Shown here in pieces: positions 43,464 through 55,100 of a stretch of DNA of 64,000 nucleotides; position 1 is the stretch's first letter; every line of letters starts with the position of its first letter. Position numbers and translations under genes: made by a program. The notes under the pieces are model-generated. The model was not told the DNA's origin, searched no databases, and was given only the letters and a program-made list of their open reading frames with translations. The DNA is from Anaspis maculata (taxonomy: Eukaryota > Arthropoda > Insecta > Coleoptera > Scraptiidae): NCBI GenBank assembly GCA_949128115.1, contig OX421965.1, positions 49,715,257 to 49,779,256 of the forward strand. Direction: 5' to 3'.

Positions 43464-44092
43464 TGCCTGAGATCACAATACTCAATAAAATTACTAAACT
43501 CATCAATCAAGGGTGTTCGCTGATGTCCATCATAAAAGCCAGCCAAGTCAGGAATGTTGAAGTCTCCCAGGATTAACACCTTACCCCCTAGAATACACTC
43601 AACCGACATTAGAGCATCGAAAAACATTCTATAATCACCAGCTGTGCAGGACGGACGAACATAAAGCACAAGGATGTACAACCTCCAAAACCCGAAATCA
43701 ACCGCAACCGCAACCACATCAACCCCACCAACCCCAGACCAAGCGTCACCCAGATCAACCTGCGCAGCACCCAAAAAGGAATCGACGGCGAGCAGAACCC
43801 CTCCGCCCCTGCGCAATCCAGACAACTCGAAATCCCTGTCTGCCCTGAACACATTGTACTTACCCAAGTCAAACAGCTCACCATCAACAATGCCAGGATG
43901 AAGCCAGGTCTCAGAAAGCGCTATTATATTACATTCCTCGCCAGACACCGCCTCCATCAAATCCGCAGTCTTCGTACATAGACCTCTCACATTCTGATAA
44001 TACACAGAAAAGGAGTGGGAACGCTGAGGAGACAGAGGGAGGTCAAGGTCCACGGGAGAAGTGACACCCAAGGCACCCAGCTCTAGTGATTG
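43415..44092 (-). pseudogene. ORF2 of retrotransposon C: endonuclease N-half
   Basis: The frame runs from the codon after the ORF1 stop (44,092) through SVYYQNVRGL, ALSETWL (the catalytic Glu motif) and LILGDFNIPD, then leaves the domain frame at about 43,465. There is no ATG between the ORF1 stop and YYQNVRG; the first ATG (MEAVSGEE) would delete the start of the nuclease. Translation of ORF2 therefore seems to need readthrough of the ORF1 stop, a non-AUG start or loss of an older ATG. Confidence 0.82.
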
Positions 44093-44098
44093 CTACCT
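44084..44098 (-). promoter_or_regulatory. Candidate stop-codon readthrough site joining ORF1 and ORF2 of C
   Basis: On the - strand the junction reads AGG TAG CAA TCA CTA GAG, with the TAG at 44,093-44,095 and ORF1 and ORF2 in one frame. CAA TCA satisfies CAR-YYA. Element A has the same arrangement with CAA TTA. Two related but diverged elements sharing the context argues against coincidence. Readthrough itself is untested. Confidence 0.58.
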
Positions 44099-44317
44099 AC
44101 AGTCACCAACAATGCTAGCTCTGAACCTGCTCAGAGCATCCCTGTAAACTGAGCAGCTCTGCCCATCCCACGCAGCATGGTCAAGAGAAAAATTCGTTTT
44201 GTGTTTTTCATTAGACATGGCGCAATTTATGCATTCAAGTGTTTTGGAGGCGCTGATGATTTGTCGAAAGACGTGGTCATTCCTAGTGATTTCGGCCAAA
44301 GAAACTTTTTTCCGCAA
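44093..44317 (-). pseudogene. ORF1 of retrotransposon C, C-terminal gag fragment
   Basis: About 74 codons ending SIVGDCR and TAG. A zinc-knuckle-like block CINC...H...DHAAWDGQSC is the type found at the C-terminus of element A's ORF1 (CPNC...RRHSARDLNCPCY). There is a stop in frame just upstream of 44,317, where the element appears truncated or decayed, so most of gag is missing. Confidence 0.65.
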
Positions 44318-44534
44318 ATTTTAAAATTCGCAGCACCCGACCGGGAAATGATGGAAAACCCCGACTGCTGGCTAAAGCTTTTTTCTTGTTGCTTTACTTT
44401 TTGCCCAATTTGATTGAAATTTCAAATCCATTAGGTAGTTCTCGAATTATTAAAATTGAATAACCAGAATTCCAGGATATGCTCTCATAACCACGATTTT
44501 TAGAGAAAAAAGGTAGTTGCAAATATCATCATCA

Positions 44535-45418
44535 GGCGCGTTCGGATATCATCTCGGAGCGAGCAGACAGAGCAGACAGATATTTGATCACGTGATGCCA
44601 GAGCGATCCGAGCAACTTTTAATAAACGAACGGTCGAGATTACTCCGTATGTAAAAGTGACAGCTGATACCTGTCAGCTCTGCTCAATGGCTAACCTAAC
44701 CTAATGGGATGATTCTGTAATTTCGTCATAACATTATGCATGTGGTTCCAACATTATGTTGACTACATAGCTCCGTTGTGCTGGCTCTAACCTCGGCTCT
44801 AACATAATGTTGTGTGGGGCGTATTTATTCTGTAAAAGACAATGGTGGGTTTTCGAGGTAATGGGCTGGAAATGGTGTGTAGACCTATCACTTTTATTTG
44901 TCGTCTGTCGTCCCTTTTTGCTGTTGTTGTGCTGCATCTTTGCTGCATGTGTTCATATCACATTCGATATTCTCCATAAGTGGCCCATACACACGCATGC
45001 AAGTGCTAAGACTTGACGGCACAGGCCCAGGCTCGCGTGCAAGTACCAGTGTGGCAGTGTGTAGGTATGTGTCAAAACTGAGCGCGGACTTACCTGAACG
45101 TGCTTGGTCGGGTGCTTGCATGCGTAGTGTATGGGCCACTTTAGACATTCATTTACACTGTTGTGCCAGAGCTGGTTCCTCGGTTTCGATTTCGAAAATG
45201 TTCGGAGACGCAAGCACATACATGCGTGACAAGTGAAAGTGACACGCGTCAAAAAATATCTGGGAGCTCGGTCAAAAACCTCCGACGAAACCGAGCGTGC
45301 TCGGAGGCCTCTGCGAGGTAATATCCGAACGGTACAGATTTTGCTCTGGCTCGTCGGTTTGCAATATTCGAACGATTCAGAGCTCTCAGATCGATCCGAC
45401 GTAATATCCGAACGCGGC
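44535..45418. mobile_element. 884-bp TIR element, GGCGCGTTCGGATAT ends
   Basis: The left end GGCGCGTTCGGATATCATCTCGGAGCG pairs with GCCGCGTTCGGATATTACGTCGGATCG, the inverse of the right end. The flanks repeat TATCATCATCA at 44,524-44,534 and 45,419-45,429; because this is an ATC run, the true TSD may be shorter (8-11 bp). A subterminal copy of TAATATCCGAACG lies near 45,320. No transposase is present. It contains a smaller palindrome at 44,978-45,142. The superfamily is uncertain; hAT or MULE would both fit the TSD length. Confidence 0.7.
44978..45142. repeat. 165-bp palindromic MITE nested in the TIR element
   Basis: Arms of about 30 bp: AAGTGGCCCATACACACGCATGCAAG and the inverse of CTTGCATGCGTAGTGTATGGGCCACTT. 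No clear TSD. It is nested inside 44,535-45,418. Confidence 0.65.
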
Positions 45419-45429
45419 TATCATCATCA

Positions 45430-46300
45430 TCATATACAGCTCTACAACCCTGCATGGGCCTTGGCCTCCTTATAGGGTCCTAATTCGAAAAGACAAGAAA
45501 TAATTTCAGGTAAATTATTAACAAATATTTTCTCCCACATTTTCAATCACTCTGTATTTGATAGGGCATCAATCATTCAAAAGGTCATGATTAAAAAGCA
45601 AATTCCGAAAATTTCGCTGATTAGGACAAAAGACTTCTGAAAAAAAAACGAGAATTTGTGATGATGATGATAATTTTTCATGGATTCACGGGCTCACGTT
45701 TTATTCGAAAGACTTTGATCATATAGATCAGTTCTAACAAAATCCTCAAAATGCACTTATATTCGGTTTGAAACAATTTCAGAAATAGATCCGTAATCTC
45801 ACAGAAGGATATAGAGTATAATTGAATGAACTGCACGCAGTCTTCCTTCAAATTATTATTTATTTCTGGCCGGTTTCGAAGGTTTCTGGCCCTTCTTCGT
45901 CAGAGTGTAAAGTTCGATATTGTATAAATGGATGGTAAAGATCAAGTTTGTGTAAATTGTTTTCAAATTCTTCAGATGTCAATGAAGTTTGAAACAGTTA
46001 AAATATGAGAAACAAAACAAAAATTGACATTTAAAATTATTCATATTGTGACGATATCCTTTGTCGGGTGGCAGTCTATTATATTAGAGAAAGGTGTTAA
46101 TTCATTTGTACATTTGAATAATAGTAAATATAATAGTAAATATTGTTTTTCCCTTTTCGACCTTACATTTGGCCATAGGAGTTTTGACACTTTATTTCAA
46201 GTATTTGTTACATCAACAGTTTTATATACACAGTGATTTTCTGCAACCCAATTATTGTACAACATTGTTAGCGATGTTTGGCCCAGGAAAGTTTTCTTCC
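45430..46300. other. Unassigned intergenic DNA
   Basis: The motif GGCCGGTTTCGAAGGTTTCTGGCCCTTCTTCGTCAGAG near 45,870-45,905 resembles terminal motifs of some insect non-autonomous transposons, but no partner copy was found. No gene seen. Confidence 0.4.
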
Positions 46301-46390
46301 GCCGGCTGGATTCGAACCTCGGTCTGAGAGGACGCGATGAAATACGGGCTGCGAGCGCGTTAGTTTATGCTTCTGAGCCACCCAGCCGAC
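46301..46390 (-). mobile_element. tRNA-like SINE head
   Basis: On the - strand, GTCGGCTGGGTGGCTCAGAAG... carries an A-box-like TGGCTCAGAAG and an exact B-box GGTTCGAATCC. The first seven bases GTCGGCT pair fully with AGCCGGC near the 3' side. The T stem is poor, so this is a tRNA-derived promoter (SINE head or tRNA relic) rather than a functional tRNA gene. Confidence 0.55.
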
Positions 46391-47557
46391 TTTTGAATAA
46401 ATTGTCTTTATATTCTGAGACTTGCTTTGCTGATCAATACTCGCACTTTTTTCGAAAAAAAGGGCATTTCAGTCAAATAGGTACCGAGGGATTCAAAATG
46501 TTGAAACATGTATCTACGGCAAGTTTTGTACTTTTGCCGACTTTTTGAGTCCCCCTGTTTTTGTACTTCCAATTTCTTTATTGAACATGATTGATGAAGG
46601 ATAATTATCTTGAAAATTTGGTTGATCTACCGCAAAAGATTGTCGAGTAGAACACGATTTTTGTATAGAATGAATCGTTTTGTACCGTTGAGAGTAGAAA
46701 TTTTTCAACGACTCCAATAATTCAAGTTTATTCAAGTTTTATACTCTACAGAGACCTTTTGCGAGGTGTTTTATATCTTTTGAGTGTTCACATTTTGTAA
46801 GAAATTTTGACAGGTGCATGACTCTGCAACTGATAACCGCTGGAAGCCCTGGATCCGAGGGGTTAACCACTTGGCAATTTTGGTGTACAGCCGTGAGCAA
46901 ATTTTTGGCAATTGTGGCAATTTTCCAGCAATTGTGTGGCAATTTTCTGTCAATTTCCGGGCAATTGGCGATTTTGGTGTACACATTTTTCTCATGTGGT
47001 CAACCCCTCGCCTGGATCGCTTCTCGAAGCTCCGTCTATTCTCCTACTCCAACACACTGTCAACAGTTCAGCTCTGGTCATACGACTGCTTCTTTTCTTG
47101 TAGAAATTCAAGATTCATCACTGACTAATTTTGAAAACTGTCTTTTTGACGTATCTATTGAAGGTATATTATAAGGTTCAGGTTATTCAAATTCAGGTCG
47201 CATTGATTTTTTTAAATTTGATCTTTTGTGAATGGGCAGACATTTTTGACTTTTCATAAAAATACATCGTGGGAAATTTTGTGTAAAAGATCTCATTCTT
47301 TAGATGTGATTTTGTTCATAAAGGTGAGATTCTTGCTGTAAATTTCTTGGTACATTCGTATTTCATTTTATATCTTCGAAAATAAAAACACCCAAATGAT
47401 CTAAGGATCACCTCGGAATTTTGTTTCGGCTATGACAATTTCTCGAGAAAACATTGGTCGATTTTGTAAATTTTTGTGTTGCTCGATAAAGTAATCTTTT
47501 GACTACAAGGTACCACCTTGGGTCACCCTATTGTTGACCTTTTGTATGATATACTTA
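46391..47557. other. Unassigned intergenic DNA
   Basis: Short direct repeats of TTGGCAATTTTGGTGTACA and TTGTGGCAATTTTC occur around 46,870-46,985. A CACCCTATT at 47,525-47,533 may be a decayed foldback terminus. There is no gene. Confidence 0.4.
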
Positions 47558-48312
47558 CAGGGTGACAATGGAAGGGGCGCAAAAATGACCTGATCCCAGC
47601 AAGGTCCCGTTTTGAGAAAACAAGTCGCTGAATTTTCAAGGCAACATTTTTGGAAAGCGTACATCAATCTCTCGAATCGGTTTTGGACTTTTGATCGTAT
47701 TTTGTTTTTTCAAAGAATTATTGTTTTTTTGTGATTTATGGACCGTGAATTAGGCTGAAAAGAAGCATTTATGATGTGAAAAACTGGTCACTATAGCCAT
47801 CGTAGTGCAACGGCCTCGTAGCACAGGTGGTTGTGTGACTGCCTACGGCCGCGGGAGCCCTGGGTTCGATTCCCGGAAGAGGTCTGGATGTCTGTGTTTG
47901 TTCAATTTGCAATTTTTCTGGCCATGTAAATGTGATATTGAAGGACAAAAACTTTCATGTCCGGTGCAGGCCGATACGGAGTAAAACATTGATTTTTTTT
48001 ATTTTTATTTTATTCTTTTAATGCAACGGAAACTTGCCACTGGTCTATTTTGAACCACGCCAGGCTATCCAACATGTAATGCAATGTCGCAGCATGATTG
48101 ATTTGCCTTGGTCCGGTCGATGGAATCAAACTGTTTCATCAATATTTGACACAGCTATTGTGTATGTTCCTGTCAATTTCATGGGTTAGCAAGGCAGAGT
48201 CTGCACCAAAAAAATTTAAAAGTTACATACAAAAATCAATAGCTCTTTGAAAAAAAAACTTACATACGATCAAAAGTCCAAAACCGGTTCAGAACATTGG
48301 TGTACGCTTTTG
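47558..48312. mobile_element. Foldback element with CAGGGTG left end, right end lost
   Basis: TA at 47,556-47,557 precedes CAGGGTGACAATGG. Inner arms match: GCGTACATCAATCTC...GGTTTTGGACTTTTGATCGTA at about 47,657-47,703 against TACGATCAAAAGTCCAAAACCGGTTC...GTGTACGC at about 48,264-48,309. The right arm breaks off near 48,312 before reaching a CACCCTG end. The interior contains a tRNA-like SINE. Confidence 0.65.
47800..48010 (+). mobile_element. tRNA-derived SINE
   Basis: The head at 47,813-47,884 begins GCCTCGTAGCACAGGTGG (A-box) and has an exact B-box GGTTCGATTCC. GCCTCGT pairs with AAGAGGT (one mismatch, one wobble) as an acceptor stem, and a T stem CTGGG/CCCGG is present. The anticodon arm is poor. 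A body of about 110 bp follows, ending in a T-rich stretch. This is an RNA polymerase III type SINE lying in the loop of the foldback element. The ends are approximate. Confidence 0.6.
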
Positions 48313-48610
48313 ATATAATTTGGTACAGGAGTGGAATTGTTGGAGAAAAACCTTCCGTCCAAAAATTGTTTATGCAAATTGATTAGACCCGCCACAATTG
48401 AGAACAATAATCTCGAGGGTAATTATCATTTAGATTTCTGTCAAATGACAAAATCTTTTCCTAAGCAGCAAGTACCTTATTTTGTAATTCATCAATTCAA
48501 ATCAATTTCTCAGTAACATGAATAAGTACTTCGCAGCATTATGGCCAGAAAACAATTGGATTTTGCTAACAAAAAAATCACATTGAAAAATCGTCCCATC
48601 CTATACTATT

Positions 48611-48858
48611 TTTTTTAAAAGGTTTAATTGACAATTGTTTTGAGGAAGACCCTCATCATCAGAAAACTATTTAAAAAAGTGGATAAATTGCTTGTTTGTA
48701 GAAGATTTTTGGAAAAAATTAAATTAATTGAATTGAATTAAAATTTAATTTTTACTAAAAATCTTCTACAAACAAGCAATTTATACACTTCTTTAAATAG
48801 TTTTCTGATGATGAGGGTCTTCCTCGAAACAATTGTCAATTAAACCTTTTTTAAAAAA
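48611..48858. mobile_element. 248-bp near-perfect palindromic MITE
   Basis: Arms of about 115 bp run from TTTTTTAAAAGGTTTAATTG through GACCCTCATCATCAG and AACAAGCAATTTAT, meeting at an AATT-rich centre. Very few mismatches separate the arms. No coding capacity; the TSD is unclear because the ends are poly(T)/poly(A). Confidence 0.75.
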
Positions 48859-49655
48859 CAACAAATACGTGGTGTGACTGGACCAACTTTAAATTTATAC
48901 TGACAAAGCCATTGATGGACCAATTCTACATTACCATCCTATACTATGCCTACCTACATTATACAAGAGGGCCTACAAGCACAGAATGATTTTTCGGGAA
49001 TAAACATTTTTATGGTGGTTTTAATCCGTACTTTTTCCGACTCTCTGTCCGTCCTTTCGTTCTAATCCGTAATCCTGGAGAATAGTCTCCAGGAGAAGGA
49101 TTTAGAGATCTAGTCTTAACGCTTATCGATGGCTTTTACATCCGAATTGATAGATTTTGTTATAATTTTGAATTGAAACAAACAAAGTACCTGGTCACAA
49201 GAATGATATCGCATTTTTGGAGCAAATTTACCTTAAAATTTACATAAAAATGGAATATTTGTCTTTAAGGACGTTGCAAGGAGGGGGTTTATGCTTTGAA
49301 AAGAAGTCCCGCGACAGAAATGACCACGTTTTCTTCTGCACGATCACAGTACTTTGTTTTTAATATTGGTGGGGGTCGGGGAAATGAATAATGATAATAA
49401 TAGTGTGGCTCCACGTCCTGTTCAGAGACTTGGCCCACAAAGCGGAAAGTAAGGGCTTCCGTTCTTTGTATTCACTACTCGGTTGTCACGGATTCCTGCT
49501 GGAGGTCCAAGGTGATGGAGGAAGCATCACGCTTTAGACAACTGCCTTATCAGTTTACCCCTTGTTCACACAGAACGCAAGTACCCAATTATTTATAGCG
49601 ACTAGGTTGGTCGTTTGTCGGAAAGGTTGCAAACATCAGTGAATTTTCCATCACT
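48859..49655. other. Unassigned intergenic DNA
   Basis: No gene. The part just below 49,656 may be the body of the SINE whose head lies at 49,656-49,728 on the - strand. Confidence 0.4.
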
Positions 49656-49728
49656 GCCACCGCGTGGGATCGAACTCACTACCTTCAAGTTCGCATCCCA
49701 GCGCTCCAATTGCTGCGCTACCCCCGGC
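49656..49728 (-). mobile_element. tRNA-like SINE head
   Basis: On the - strand, GCCGGGGGTAGCGCAGCAATTGG carries an A-box-like TAGCGCAGCAATTGG, and AGTTCGATCCC is a near-consensus B-box about 40 nt downstream. Acceptor pairing is weak, so a tRNA-derived SINE or relic is favoured over a tRNA gene. It is distinct in sequence from the heads at 46,301 and 47,813. Confidence 0.5.
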
Positions 49729-52051
49729 TTTTGGGGAAGTGAAATGCGCCAAAAGTTTGATCCCAATTTGGGAGCTGTTCCAATTTTTCACATTCTTGCA
49801 TTACCAGATTATTGTGTCGCTCTGTATAACCGAATGGAGCACTCTGCATGCACGGAGCATTTGCAAGAAGAAGACTAGAGGTATGTTGTGAGTTCAAGAA
49901 GTCAGCTATCTAGGAAAGTAAGAGTCATTCAATATCAAAATAGTCTACACTTCAGAAAGTATGGCACCTTGAGTGCGACTGAAATTTAGGTGTTAGCCAA
50001 TTGATATCGGTAATCGAATGTCGTGACACTGGTCACGACTACACCACACACCGGTGTCGTGTAACCGGTGTAATTCTCATCTTCCATAGTTGTAGCTGGA
50101 ACTTTGTGTTTCTTCTTCTTGAAGTCTCGGTGCCATAGTCAAGAGTCAATTTCGCTTCCGAATGTTTTCACACAAGGTCACGGATGCTATTCGCTGCAGG
50201 TGTTCCCCTTGCAGCCACCTCTTAAACATCAATTCCTCTCCCACAAAGACACCAGAAACGAGTAGGCAAGAAGAAACCCGAGTCGTGAGCGGGGTGAACT
50301 GATCGATATTTTTAATTTAGTTAAGATACTTAATCCCCCCGACCCTTGGAGGTGGGCGAGTGAGAGAGTGGGACACGTAACATCCGTGAAATTGCATTAT
50401 AGGAGTGCTGCGGAATTTTTCAATATTTTACGTCCTGTCCAGGCAATATTTCTCTTATTCGCTTAGCAGAGGTCGGGCCTCTCTCTCGCTTATTCAATTT
50501 CGCCGTTCGTTTCAATTCCGAAAACTGGGAGGTCGATCTGCTTTTATCTCGTCCATCAGTAATCACGGGCAACGTTTAGCGGGGGCGACGCGGCCGAGGG
50601 GCGGGAGCCGAAAACGACAATGGAAACGGGGAAGATCAGTGGCGGCACATAGTCAGCCGCGTGCTCTTCAAGATCGGGCTTCTGGAAAACTGCGCGCCAC
50701 TGGGACACCAGCGGGGGGTTTCCCTGCAGTTTCTAATTGAAAAAGGTGTCGCTGACCGCCCTTGCCGATGGACAGATCGCGCTCGGATTCACGTGACAGC
50801 TCCTAGATTGGAAATACAAGGACGAAAATGCCACGCGGAGAAACTACAAAGTGGATTTTATCGAAGACACGACGACTCGGAGGACAGACCTCTCCGGGCT
50901 GCGTGGCAATCTAACGAATATGCGACGAGGTATAACAGCACGGCATGTGTCTTTTTTCCGTTTGCACGTTTGCAGTTTTAACATAGTTAGCCGTTCTGGC
51001 ACCAAACCCTATTAAATCAAAATTCAATTCGAGACCAAGGAAACACTCCGAAGTGCGAGAAGTGTAACACACTACACAATGATAGACCATCAACTTGTCA
51101 CTGATTCAATTATTGATTCCATTAACTCGCAACAATGCTTTCACGACATGGTTCAAAATTCGGTCCCGTCCATACACAATGTAGCGAAATTGACCCCCCC
51201 AAGCCCCAAACATTCTCCCTCGGTCGCTCCATATCATATCTCCAAACCCATCTCGAGATCTCTCCCCTCAACGTAACTAATAATTAAACTGTTGATTTTG
51301 GACGGTGATTCGGTGAGCCTTTTAGGTTTTCAACGTGTGAGAGGTTTTTCACACTCGCGCGCACACACACACACTCACACACACAGAGCAAAGCCTCCAA
51401 TATTCTCCTCCTGCTACCACCCCTGCTGTCGGTGGACAGCTGAAAGATTTCCAATAAACGCTCTGCCACTGCTACTCCTCCACCCAATTTCCTCGTTTCG
51501 CCGATATCCTGGCATCGCCCGGCTGAATTTAACTCTCGCAGCACACCGACTTCAATTTCAGATGACTTCGCGATAAATGCGGCTTAATTGTTTCTCTCCT
51601 GCAGATCGATATTGTATACAACATGTGCTGTACGTTCGGCGGAAAGTTTCCCTGTAGCACGAGTGGGTATATGGGTAGAACGCGAGGTAGAACCGGAATA
51701 ATCAATTCTCTCTTCAAATTTTAACAAATTGCTGTTCCAATCCTTTGGATTCTCACTTGAAGCAGAGCAGAAAAAAATTACTAGTGCCTCTCTCGGCCTC
51801 TAGTAGTAGTAGTAGTCGTAGTACTAGTAGAAGCTCGAAGGCTATCCTCTTTCTACTCACTTTTATTATTTGGTAATATCCATTGTTGACTGTTCACTGT
51901 TGAGTTTTTAATCTTTCAATCTGTTATTTGTCCTATGTAAATAATTTGTCTTGTGATTGTTAATTGTAAATATTTACATGCGTACCTGACTTTTCTGTAT
52001 GCATCACTTGTGGACTTGTGTAAACATTTTCTTAATGTGAAACATTGATAA
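49729..52051. other. Unassigned intergenic DNA
   Basis: No recognised gene. GC-rich sequence at about 50,570-50,720 and a CA-dinucleotide run at 51,359-51,386 are the only notable compositional features. An AGT run lies at 51,802-51,830. The ~200 bp before 52,052 may be the 3' UTR of a truncated retroelement ending in the ATTAC repeat. Confidence 0.4.
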
Positions 52052-52100
52052 ACATTACATTACATTACATTACATTACATTACATTACATTACATTACAT
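52052..52100. repeat. (ATTAC)n microsatellite, ten units
   Basis: Perfect pentanucleotide repeat of about 49 bp. The preceding AT-rich sequence with GTAAATA motifs looks like the 3' UTR of a non-LTR element, and such elements can end in microsatellites, but no coding part is present. Confidence 0.8.
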
Positions 52101-55100
52101 ATACACTGTACATACTGTAATAAAAACCCCCTTTCCCTTATCATTTAACCGTGAAACAATTGACCCTTACGTTGCGTACTGTTGTGCCGTAGTTTATTTA
52201 TAACCCTTTCTACCTGAATCATTTGAATAAATTCTCAACTTCCTCAATTCTCCGTCATGTTAGTACCCCAGATTCACTTGAAAAAGGACGATTGAACAAA
52301 TGTCGCAAAATAAACAAAGTCATTGAAACTACACCTCATCCTTTATTACGCATCAATCAATAATCGTCAGTTTAATTTAGTGAGCCTCAATTACTTCATT
52401 ACATGCTCTCATATTGTGCTGTCCCCAGCTTACAATAAGGAATCAGTTAATTCAATCTATATTAGGTTCCTGAATAATTAAAATACATCCTAATTGCCTG
52501 CGAAGGTCCACGCCTAATAATGAAATCAGAGTCTCAATTAAATTCCCGTTTCCGTATTCCCACAAAACTTAAAGGAGAGAGGTAGACGAGTGAGATTTTC
52601 TAGCATACTTGAGTTTTGACTCATTGCATGATTAATCAACACCTCGTTGAGTTCACCTTCTAACCCTTTCCCAATTTGAAACAACCCTTTTTCCTCTAGC
52701 CCATATTTATTTGTGCGAAGTGGAATATCGCTCTTTTTTTTTGTTGTACTTAAAGAGAGAGATCATTATTATTATTATTCCCCTTGAGTATGGTCTTGGT
52801 ATTTCGAACTTGATAGCCATTATTTTAATTATCGATCAAATAATTTACAAATAAGTTGAGTGTTTTCGTTAATTCAATTTACATCCAGCTGGTGCTATAA
52901 TTTCAACTTACAGCCTTGTCACTCAGCTCTGTATCACGTTGTGCTACATAACTTTACTCAATTGTGCAATCAGGTTTGAGCCTTTGATTGATTTGCCTGG
53001 TAATTTAAATTATTTTTCGCTGTCTGGTAGATATTTTTCTCAGCGACAAACTGACTTCTTGGCACGTATCAAGTGGTTCAATTGGGTTTTAGAGAACGCA
53101 ACCTGACTGCCCTGGAAACCTCTTTGACACTGAGAGAGGGTTATAATTGACCTAGAAAGTTACGTTATTTTTCGATGTCTCGTAGACATTTCGAAGCGAC
53201 AGTGAATTTCTAAAGCATGTTTGGAGCGGTTTTCTTTTTAGGAACGCTACTTTGATTACTCGTTAATCCCCTTGTCGTTGCGAAAGGATGAAATCTCTTT
53301 TATTCTATAGGTAAAGATTATTGCGATATCGTAATTAGCCCAGATATGCTGAATATATGTCACTAGCGCTTTGTTATTAGCCGATAGGACCTACAATCAC
53401 TCCTGTCGAAAACTATATTACTTTGTAGAAGGGTTGTTGAAACTTTCACCATTATCTGATGTCTTGCAGGTAGCTGAAAACAAGGTGTTTGGAAGTTAAC
53501 AGCTATTTGCACGCTGTTGATTCGGTTTGACACTACCTGTGGCTATTCAAAATACACAGAACCAACTTACTAGATAAAGTTCAGAAATAGACAATTTCTT
53601 TCACCCCGTTGAACAATTATTATTTTATTACATAGAAGATGGACTTGCCTTGTGCAGTATCCTCTCGTAAATGATGCACTACAATTATTATTTTAGCACT
53701 AGTTTTAGCACTCTCAATCATATACTCTTGACGAATGGTAATTTTCTCTTCTCACACATCCGTTCGTGTCGACCTCCACTACAACACCAGTCCTCTTTCC
53801 TTCATCCCCATCTTCTCGTCCTCTTTTGTACCACCCTCTCAAGTGTCACGGCCCCTCGCCTACAAGGAGGCCACTCTGGAATGCCGGGCCTCCAGCATCC
53901 TTCCTTGTACCACTTCTTTCCTTCCCAATATCGCCCGTAACGCTAATTTATTTCGAGAATATAATTCCTCTTGCATGATTTTGAGCTGGTCATCACAATT
54001 CGTATTTAGTTTCTACTTGAACACGCGGCAAAGAACTAAAGAGAGCATGAGATTGGCCACGCCTTCAGCGGGCGAGATCCTTGAGTTTGAACCAAAGACT
54101 TCTGGCTCTGAAGCCGAAGTCTGTGCTTTAGATAAATTCAGTAACTTCACCTGCTGTTAGTTGTGGATTTGTAAGTATTTTGTGAGGTATGTATTCCGTT
54201 ATAAGACCAAAACATTTATCTTCTTATTCTTCACACAAAACAAGGCAAAGAAGATGCATGCAAGAGACGTTCACCTTTGAGCTTGAAATCAACAATTTAA
54301 TTACTGGTGTGTGCGCGCCAGGATTTTAAAGTAAAGAGGACACATGGGGGCGGGGTAAGGGGGTCAATCCCGATATTTATCGCCCCACTAAGGATGAAAC
54401 ACGGTGTACATGGCATCCGAGGGAACCCCCGTAGAGGCGATCTACTCTTTATATGCGTGTAACCTGCAAGAATATGCGACCCGGCTTAACATACATTAGC
54501 GGATATGGGCACAGACATGGCGATTTGAGCGTGATTTAAACGTCATCCGGAGCTTCTTGTAAACCCATAGCGGAGGAATCAATATGGGTGGTGGTCGCCT
54601 GTTTACGACGGTAGGAACATGTCAGTCAAAAATTATGCAAATTGCCAATCGATCTATTTTTCTGCTTGAGATTTATGTAGTGGAACAGCGCTTGCGAGCA
54701 CCGCCAAGTTTGTATGTTTCAAGGTCAAGTGACTCAACCCCGCAGACCAAGATGTTTCCTTCTTTCCGCACCAGGGAGCTTTTTCTGCTGGCTGCTCCAA
54801 TCGGAATCGTTTTGCGCTCCAAGTGTCGTTACAAGAAAGCTTGAGTGTAGTTGAGTGGCCTTGGCGAATCTTAGGCCCAGTGACCAAGGCCAGGTGGAGG
54901 TGTATCGCCTAGGCGTATCAGTACATCTGGGGAGGGGGCGGCGGAGGCGATGTAATGGTAGCACTTTGATGTGGTTGCGGCCATCGGAACAATACGGCAC
55001 CGGCCATTAGGGCGAACGGCATGGCCGTTCGACTGTCCGCAACACTTTGCCAGTAATGAGCTTTTCACGTCCGAGCTTTTCTCATTAGTGTAACAGGGCC

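Larger units (their letters stand above)
41029..44330 (-). mobile_element. Retrotransposon C: 5'-truncated non-LTR element with (TAA)n tail
   Basis: On the - strand, the C-terminal end of ORF1, a one-stop junction, a frameshifted endonuclease and a reverse transcriptase are followed by a 3' UTR. The end is a TAA-repeat tail (seen as ATT repeats at about 41,029-41,063). The ORF1 frame is lost just beyond 44,320, which marks the approximate truncation point; no TSD was identified. The gag knuckle style (CINC...DHAAWDGQSC) matches that of element A, so both belong to a related lineage, but the RT sequences differ widely. Confidence 0.85.

Noticed and set aside
44692..44705. AACCTAACCTAA, telomere-like (TTAGG) motif
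   Set aside because: Only two units; far too short to be interstitial telomeric DNA.
51359..51386. CA-rich run as a CRISPR-like or regulatory array
   Set aside because: A simple dinucleotide microsatellite. No spacer-repeat structure anywhere in the window supports a CRISPR array.
54050..54165. Possible tRNA-like SINE on the - strand (GGTTCAAACTC, AGACTTC...GAAGTCT stem)
   Set aside because: A B-box-like motif and a stem exist, but the A-box and acceptor pairing are not convincing.
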